This document shows positions 57,520 to 64,000 of a stretch of 64,000 bases of DNA, piece after piece. Every line of letters begins with the position of its first letter. Position 1 is the stretch's first letter. The notes under the pieces are model-generated. The model was not told the origin of the DNA. It ran no database searches and was given only the letters and a program-made list of their open reading frames with translations. Origin of the DNA: Spongilla lacustris (lineage: Eukaryota; Porifera; Demospongiae; Spongillida; Spongillidae); assembly GCA_949361645.1 (NCBI GenBank), contig OX442417.1, forward strand, positions 4,694,819-4,758,818, read 5' to 3'. The translations under genes were made by a program, and so were the position numbers.

Positions 57520-57895
57520 CAGTCTCCCACCCACACTGGTCTGATGTAACCCCACCCATCAATGGTCTGATGTAATCATAACCCCACCCATCACAGGTCT
57601 GATGTAACCCCACCCACACTGGTCTGATGTAACCCCACCCATCACTGGTCTGATGTAATCATAACCCCACCCATCACTGGTCTGATGTAATCATAACCCC
57701 ACCCATCACTGGTCTGATGTAATCATAACCCCACCCATCACTGGTCCGATGTAATCATAACCCCACCCATCACTGGTCTGATGTAATCATAACCCCACCC
57801 ATCACTGGTCTGATGTAATCATAACCCCACCCATCACTGGTCTGATGTAACCCCACCCATCACTGGTCTGATGTAATCATAACCCCACCCATCAC
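57520..57895. repeat. 32-bp minisatellite in an RPAP3 intron
   Basis: About a dozen copies of CACTGGTCTGATGTAATCAT plus AACCCCACCCAT, some lacking the AATCAT segment. Confidence 0.95.
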
Positions 57896-58224
57896 ATGTG
57901 CCGCTGAGGAGGATAGCTCTGGAGGATGTAAGCCTTCAGCCTCCTCCCCAGACCCCTTCAGGTCACGTCAGCCCACATGAGACTTTCAAACACTCGACCA
58001 CTTCCACGGAGCATGCTGACCTATCCACGAAGGATGTCGTTACCATGGCGTCTGATGATTCGCCCAAGAGTGTTCCGTCACAGCAGCATTTGAGCATCCC
58101 TGCCACACCCACCATGGCCCTACAGTTCCAGATGGATTGGAAGTCATTGCAGAGAGATGATGTGTCCCTGGTGAAGTAATTCAAGGCAGGTGGAGGTGAT
58201 GTCATGTGCTTGTGCATTAGTTAT

Positions 58225-58560
58225 GGTGATGAGGTGGTATGTGTGGGTGTATAGGTAAGGAGGTGGTATGTGTGGGGTGATGAGGTGATATGTGTGGGGT
58301 GATGAGGTGGTATGTGTTGGGTGATGAGGTGGTATGTGTGGGGGTGATGAGGTGGTATGTGTGGGGTGATGAGGTGGTATGTGTGGGGTGATGAGGTGGT
58401 ATGTGTGGGGTGATGAGGTGGTATGTGTGGGGGTGATGAGGTGGTATGTGTGGGGTGATGAGGTGGTATGTGCTGGGTGATGAGGTGGTATGTGTGGGGT
58501 GATGAGGTGGTATGTGTGGGGGTGATGAGGTGGTATGTGTGGGGTGTATTGCTAATGAGG
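58225..58560. repeat. 21/22-bp minisatellite
   Basis: GATGAGGTGGTATGTGTGGG plus GT, about 15 copies, with variants in G number. The minus-strand His-Pro-Thr frame across it is a repeat artefact. Confidence 0.95.
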
Positions 58561-58699
58561 TGACCAGTATGTATGGGTTATTGGTTATGAGGTGGCATGT
58601 ATGGGTGTATTGGTGATGTGGGTGCACATTGGAGATGTTTGTAGCCCCTCCTCCCCTTAGCCTATTCATCCCTCCAAGTACCCCACTCTCTTACTACAC

Positions 58700-58970
58700 T
58701 CGCTGGAAACAGTGATATTCTCAGGAGACCTAGGCTATATACATGAGGTATGGAGACCACCTAGACTACATGCATGAGGTATGGAGACCTAGGCTATATG
58801 CATGGGGTATGGAGACCTTGGCTACATGCATGAGGTATGGAGACCTTGGCTATATGCATGAGGTATGGAGACCTAGGCTATATGCATGGGGTATGGAGAC
58901 CTAGGCTCTATGGTGGAGGTATGGAGACCTTGGCTACATTGTATATGCATGAGGTATGGAGACCTACGTT
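58700..58970. repeat. 27-28-bp minisatellite
   Basis: About nine variants of GAGGTATGGAGACCTAGGCT plus ATATGCAT. Confidence 0.9.
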
Positions 58971-59535
58971 ATTAATGCTTTGGATGGAGCTATGGGTGGT
59001 TATTAATGCTTTGGATGGAGCTTTTTCATGCTTCGGGTGGAGCTATGGGTGGTTATTAATGCTTTGGGTAGAGCTATGGGTGGTTATTAATGCATTGGGT
59101 GGAGCTATGGGTGGTTATTGATGCTTTGGGTGGAGCTATGTGTGGTTATTAATGTTTTGAGTAGAGCTGTGGTTGGTTATTAATGCTTTGGGTGGAGCTA
59201 GGGGTGGTTATTAATGATTTGGGTGGAGCTAGGGGTGGTTATTAATGCTTTGGGTGGAGTTATGGGTGGTTATTAATGCTTTGGATGGAGCTATGTGTGG
59301 TTATTAATGTTTTGCGTAGAGCTGTGGTTGGTTATTAATGCTTTGGGTGGATCTAGGGGTGACATTAATGATTTGGGTGGAGCTAGGGGTGGTTATTAAT
59401 GCTTTGGGTGGAGCTATTGGTGGTTATTAATGCTTTGTGTGGAGCTATGTGTGGTTATTAATGCTTTGGGTGGAGCTATAGGTGGTTATTAATGCTTTGG
59501 GTGGAGCTATGTGGTTATTATTGCTTTGGGTGGTG
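58970..59535. repeat. 31-bp minisatellite
   Basis: About 18 variants of TTATTAATGCTTTGGGTGGA plus GCTATGGGTGG. It ends where the last RPAP3 block starts. Confidence 0.95.
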
Positions 59536-59924
59536 GTTTCCACACAGTTGTGGCACAAGTTGCCTTGAAGTGCTAAAAGGGCTTACCAAAGTGCCAAGGT
59601 TCTGAGTTGCTATGATGTTCTTGTCAAAGAAGGATAAAGACTGTGAGTATATTCATGAGGTCTGTTGTGATGTCTGTAGACACACATGATCTAGATTGTA
59701 AATCATACCTCATGTACAATGAATGCAATTATTCGAGTCAACATTAATTACACACCGTTACCAGCATGTTTGATATATAATAATTCCTCATGAAATGATC
59801 AAGGTACATGTAACTTAAAAGGATGTGACCAGCTGTAGATTTACTTCTTCGATGTACCCTCATGGTACCCTGGTCAAACTTTTGAATACTTCCCTTATCC
59901 CTGGAGGGCGGCACAAATGCTGTG

Positions 59925-60400
59925 TATGTGTCTGTGTGTATGTGGGTGGTGTTAGTGTGTGTATGTGTGAGTGTGTATGTTGGTGGTGTTGGTGTGTGTA
60001 TGTGTGAGTGTGTATGTGGGTGGTGTTAGTGTGTGTATGTGTGAGTGTGTATGTGGGTGGTGTTAGTGTGTGTATGTGTGAGTGTGTATGTGGGTGGTGT
60101 TAGTGTGTGTATGTGTGAGTGTGTATGTGGGTGGTGTTAGTGTGTGTATGTGTGAGTGTGTATGTGGGTGGTGTTAGTGTGTGTATGTGTGAGTGTGTAT
60201 GTGTGAGTGTGTATGTGGGTGGTGTTAGTGTGTGTATGTGTGAGTGTGTATGTGTGAGTGTGTATGTGGGTGGTGTTAGTGTGTGTATGTGTGAGTGTGT
60301 ATGTGTGAGTGTGTATGTGGGTGGTGTTAGTGTGTGTATGTGTGAGTGTGTATGTGGGTGGTGTTAGTGTGTATATATATGGTGTGTGTCTGTGTGTTAG
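59925..60400. repeat. GT-rich minisatellite
   Basis: Units GTGTGTATGTGTGAGTGTGT plus ATGTGGGTGGTGTTA, with a higher-order change to a longer unit after about 60180. The frames encoding CVCVSVYVGGVS are artefacts. Confidence 0.95.
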
Positions 60401-60484
60401 TGTGTGGTGTAATGTTGCATTACTTTCTCCTTTGTGTGTAGTTCTGCTTTTCCACTTTGGCTCATCAGGATACTAACCATTCAC

Positions 60485-60975
60485 AATGGACCCTTTGCAC
60501 GAAAGATAGGAAGCACAATAAACGACACATCCGGAGTAAAAACCACAGCAGTTGCCTAGAGACATCGTGTCACGTTCAGGGACCTTTGCATAATAAAATG
60601 GCAATGCTCAGAGTCATTCCTTCCCGCTCAGACATTGATCCTTCTGCCGATTCAGATTTTGGTCAAATTATGGTGCCAACAGTAAGCTTGACAGAGTCTG
60701 ACATACTCGGAGCCTTTTTAAATGGATGGCTTTTAAAAAGGCTCCGGGTATGTCAGACTCGGTCAAACTTACACTTACTGTTGGCAGCATAGTTTGATCA
60801 GGAACTGGATCGGTCGAAGGATCAATGTCTGAGCGGGAAGGAATGACTCCGAGCATTGCCATTTTATTACGCAAAGGTCCGTGAACATGATATGATGTCT
60901 CTAGGCAACCGCTGTGGTTTTTATTCCAGACGTGACGTTTATCGTACTTCCGATCTTTCATGCAAAGGGTCCATT
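60485..60975. mobile_element. Long foldback carrying the same coding fragment on both arms
   Basis: Left arm 60485-60721 and right arm 60730-60975 are inverted copies at high identity with a very short loop. Each arm, read toward the centre, encodes similar peptide: QWTLC.KDRK, then MAMLRVIPSRSDIDPS or MAMLGVIPSRSDIDPS, then SLTESDI.GAFL. The LTESDIPGA motif is one I associate with the N-terminal part of sponge and cnidarian element proteins. It is probably an inverted duplication of an element's 5' coding piece. Confidence 0.8.
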
Positions 60976-60999
60976 GGCTCAGGTGGACAGCTGATGAGA

Positions 61000-61970
61000 T
61001 GATGTACTTGTTGCTAGGCAGCCAAATGAAGCAGATCTTCACTAGGCAGCTCAGAACATTATTCACTTGATATGTTATGTAATCAAATGTTTAATGCAAT
61101 GATCGTGATATCAGTGGGCTTACTTGTGGGTGTGGGAGTACTTGTAGTTGGAATATTTGGAACTCCTGCATTTCTTGATTTCTTCAAACTGCTCGAAAAA
61201 AGAATGTTAATGTTCTCCTCATACTGCACATGTAATGTATATGTTCCTCCTCCCCATGGCATCATATGTATTATTAGAACACCTTGACTATTAATAGACC
61301 AAGTTTGCACATCACATTCACACATACCCCCACACACAAACCTTTAGAACCAGTGTTATAATTTTTGAAGTTTACCAACCCGTTGCTGAGAAACTTATGA
61401 TTTCCTTCAATGAAGAACGTGAGATCATAAATACGCCTACAAGCAAACAATTGATCATATCACCATATCAGTATTGCAATATCACCACATACCTACTTAC
61501 ACTTACACTCAGTGCAGTGTGCCTACAAAAATATAGAATATAGTTGTCCTTGGGAGTTGGGAATGCCAGCACATGCTCTTTGATACTTAATGTAGTTGTT
61601 GGAAGGTGATGTGAGTAGATACAGTTTTTGGAAAGACTTTTCATACTTCTCACTGACACACTGACAATGGGAAGCAGTAATATCACCTTACAATGGGAAG
61701 CATTAACAAATAAATTTAATATGGTATATAGGATAAATTTGTGGTGTATAAAGCAGTGAAATAAGGGTCTAATAGTGTTTGTGTGTGAAATACATTTTTG
61801 CATACATTTGTATTGGTTCATAGGAGATTTTCATCAAATGTTTTGTAAGTCATTTTTGGAGAAAACACTCTATCCAACCCCACCTTGCAAAAATAAGCTC
61901 TCAAGAAACAATACAGTTTGGAGGGCCACTGATACTCCCTACACTTCCCTCACCATCAATCCCTACACAC
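61000..61970. other. Spacer, no gene recognised
   Basis: The frame at 61072-61287 has a hydrophobic stretch (IVISVGLLVGVGVLVVGIFG), but no homology or gene structure supports it. A 23-bp segment, TCACCTTACAATGGGAAGCA-like, is repeated near 61660-61700. Confidence 0.4.
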
Positions 61971-61971
61971 T

Positions 61972-62560
61972 TCACTCTCCATCATTCATGGCTGCATCAC
62001 TTAAGTGATACTGATTCACATGGACTAATGTCAAGAGCACACATATCCTTTTGGTACTCACTGCAATCCGGCTGGTAACTGACTCTTCTTTGGACAACCC
62101 AAGATGATTTGCTGCTGATACACAATTTAGTAGCCCATCAATGCTAAAAGCCTTATCAGATGAAAAAACACCTTTTATTTCTGACCCACACACCAGATCA
62201 TAAGGACTCATCAGTAAATAACAAGTGTTTCCAAGTACATGAACAGGCTTCAACTTGGTTTTGGCTGATCTGCACCACACATTAAGCAGCTCGATTCCTT
62301 TAACCAAGCAACATGCTGTTCCAATGTATGATTGGACTTTCCCTTTGAAGTCAGCAAGCTCATCATGCAGGTTTTCGTTGACAACAACAAAATTTCAGCC
62401 CAATAGATACATGTAAATACTTAACAACTTCTCACATCTTTTGATAATCCTGGTCAGAAACACTTTTGCGCAATATTTTCAAGCGACCGTCGTGGTTTCC
62501 TGCTGGTCCCATATGGCTTTTTTTAATCTGCTTCCTTCCATGTACATGTATTTGCGTCTT
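61972..62560 (-). pseudogene. Second copy of the uncharacterised element protein
   Basis: The minus-strand frame 62307-61972 (111 codons) encodes GIELLNVWCRSAKTKLKPVH, LGNTCYLLMSPYDL and FSIDGLLNCVSAANHLGL. Upstream to about 62400 comes NFVVVNENLHDELADF, after a stop, and to about 62510 an AIWDQQ block comparable to ALWIDH at about 12620. It is the same protein as at 12300-12940 but longer at the C-terminal side. No OTU motif follows here. The family is unknown to me. Confidence 0.5.
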
Positions 62561-62756
62561 TTATATAACAAGAAAGTTCATTAATCTGTACAGATGGCTC
62601 TATACAGCCACCCATCTTGTACTCAGTACTGCTTTGCCAATTCTTTTGCGAATGGCACACTTGTCTTGTTTAGTTGCATCCTGAGGCTAGGTTCCACTCC
62701 ACGTGCGATGTAGTTCATGACAGTACAAACGATCCATATACTAATAAAGGTTTCAC

Positions 62757-62832
62757 ACACACACAACAAACACACACACATTCACACACACACGCACACA
62801 TGCATACACAAACACACACACAAATATACACA
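62757..62832. repeat. (CA)n microsatellite
   Basis: Interrupted CACACA array. Confidence 0.95.
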
Positions 62833-62899
62833 GGTGAGTATTGGTTGTATGTCACATTTAAAAAAAACAAATTCTTAGGCAAATACACGTTTTAAGAAT

Positions 62900-63640
62900 T
62901 AACACTACATAAACTGTTACTCAGGTCATATGCTATAGGTGTGCACATTTTTTATGGGGGAGAAACTTCTAGTAGTCAGCAATTGGCTAAATGATGCATG
63001 CATGCAGCACATGAGCTATATATGGAATGAGAATACCATCCGTGCATACGAATCAATCGTGTAATGTAATGTAGTACTATTTGAGTATATGTAACCAAAG
63101 TCGTAATGGGGAGATGTCCAAATTATGTCGGAGCTTCTTGTAAGCGTTATATAGTAGCCAGCTTTCATATCATTAATATCGGGGAATGATCTGTGACCTC
63201 TGGAAGCCGGTCATTCAACGAATTTTGTGTGCCATTTGTATTCAGAACATTCAATGCAAATATGTATACTGATATAAAGACGGTGCAGGCAAATATAGAT
63301 TAGCTCATTATATAACAGTTACTGATCAGTTAATAGATACAAATAACTTGCAGTACACATTAAAAATGGAACATGAAATACATACAATTAGATGATACTT
63401 AAGTAATTAAATTGAAATCATAAAGAAAATAATAATAATACTCCATGAATGAGGCCAGAGGAGCACCATCATCAAACCCCAGCCCACTGATCAGTTAATT
63501 CCTTACTGCGACAAATATATATGATTAATTGGTTACCTCAAAAACAATCCGCGGCGATGTTTGTTTATTTAAAAAGAACACCTGTTTCACTTTGGAAATC
63601 AGCACCTGTCTATTGCTTGCAAGCTTTGCATGTGACCTGT
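62900..63640. other. Spacer, no gene recognised
   Basis: AT-rich with CATG palindromes. No gene or RNA supported. Confidence 0.45.
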
Positions 63641-63760
63641 CACGCGAAAATTGGTCCGGGCGGACCCCTTTCCGCTGCCAAAATTGGTCTGACCCGGACC
63701 ACTTTTGGTTACTAAAATTGCATGGTCCGGGTTGCCAAAAGTGGTCCGGGTGTAGTAGTA
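63641..63760. repeat. Repeats and palindromes of TGGTCCGGG
   Basis: Four or more copies of GGTC(C/T)G in both orientations, including GGTCCGGGCGGACC, interleaved with CAAAA(G/T)TGGTC. The layout looks like a foldback or subterminal repeat of a transposon. A minus-strand frame of 152 codons covers it (63525-63983) and encodes DHFWQ, DQFWQ and DQFSR repeats. Confidence 0.6.
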
Positions 63761-64000
63761 TACTTCCTGGATATCGATCCTTGCTTTGTGAAGGTCGTGT
63801 ACATAGTGTATTATATTTACTACTATGACCCCAGTTATATAGCCACATAAAGTACATGTACTTGCATGCGTGCGTATATTTTTTAGGGTGCCAGATGTGT
63901 ATTTTGATTATGTGCATTGTACTTTGTGCACGTATATTGTACACGTTTAATGTATTGAATACATGTATATGTTTGCATGCCACAAACTGAGATCAGAGTT

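Larger units (their letters stand above)
55745..59645 (+). pseudogene. RPAP3: RPAP3-like TPR co-chaperone gene, probably a pseudogene
   Basis: Blocks occur in RPAP3 order with plausible splice sites: to 55841 (FVKELEDRTKQKDENLKK), 56337-56459 (DKLCAEMD, acidic, then RKRQAESEKEK), 56740-56861 (GQYDLAVE and THGMDLDP, then LPANRAMALIKLER), 57183-57376 (intact TPR segment YAAAENDCSSSLALDSRYAK onward), 57898-58180 (linker ending LQFQMDWKSLQRDDVSLVK) and about 59540-59643 (LEVLKGLTKVPRF then VAMMFLSKKDKDCE, the RPAP3 C-terminal domain). RPAP3 is the TPR scaffold of the R2TP/HSP90 complex. In-frame stops occur in the second, third, fifth and sixth blocks, and a one-base frameshift between MDLDP and LPANRA. 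Sequencing error could explain one or two, not all. A piece of the C-terminal domain between the last two blocks is missing. Confidence 0.68.

Noticed and set aside
58217..58669. 150-codon His/Pro/Thr/Ser ORF on the minus strand
   Set aside because: Translation of the 21/22-bp minisatellite.
60119..60367. Cys/Val-rich ORF (MCECVCVSVYVGGV repeats)
   Set aside because: Translation of the GT-rich minisatellite.
61072..61287. Small membrane protein
   Set aside because: One hydrophobic stretch only, with no homologue, signal or gene structure to support it.

Overview
This window reads as nuclear DNA of an early-branching animal, most probably a demosponge of the Amphimedon type. The evidence is metazoan genes with short GT-AG introns (glypican, NME5, RPAP3), a single-exon TKL-like kinase with an HRDLSSNN catalytic loop, AT-rich spacers full of CATG-centred palindromes, and dense, heavily decayed transposons of several classes. 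The species call is inference. There is one 200-base assembly gap (24820-25019).

Layout. 0.8-2.0 kb: a 24-bp minisatellite and a broken fragment (last two exons) of a glypican-like gene. 3.3-3.9 kb: a purine-rich minisatellite. 4.6-6.35 kb: a tandem segmental duplication. 6.4-10.5 kb: an intact six-exon glypican-like gene on the plus strand. 11.8-14.6 kb: a decayed minus-strand Ty3/gypsy-type retroelement (integrase) whose downstream part carries an OTU-type cysteine protease motif. 15.6-15.9 kb: a G-tract-bordered inverted-repeat element. 17.3-19.7 kb: a plus-strand decayed Ty3/gypsy reverse transcriptase split by a 951-bp terminal-inverted-repeat insertion. 21.5-24.5 kb: a second intact glypican-like gene on the minus strand, convergent with the first. 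25.8-27.4 kb: an intact kinase with a proline-rich tail. 31.5-32.5 kb: an intact five-exon NME5-type gene on the minus strand. 32.8-33.3 kb: a 536-bp inverted-repeat element.

From 33.6 to 54 kb I see no intact host gene. It is a graveyard of LINE, tRNA-Thr-derived SINE, hAT, Helitron and DIRS-like pieces, OTU and cysteine-rich element proteins, dispersed repeats with CCCTAA motifs, a cluster of triloop hairpins (51.66-51.88 kb) and a large 43-bp minisatellite (52.2-53.3 kb). 55.7-59.7 kb holds exons of an RPAP3-like gene with an in-frame stop in several exons, its introns filled with minisatellites. 60.5-61.0 kb is a near-perfect foldback. 62.0-62.5 kb repeats the uncharacterised domain found next to the OTU motif at 12 kb.

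The intact genes do not form one pathway. Glypicans act at the cell surface, NME5 in cilia, the kinase in intracellular signalling, and RPAP3 in an HSP90 co-chaperone complex. What ties the window together is duplication of the glypican-like gene (two full copies and one fragment) and invasion of the spacers and introns by mobile DNA.
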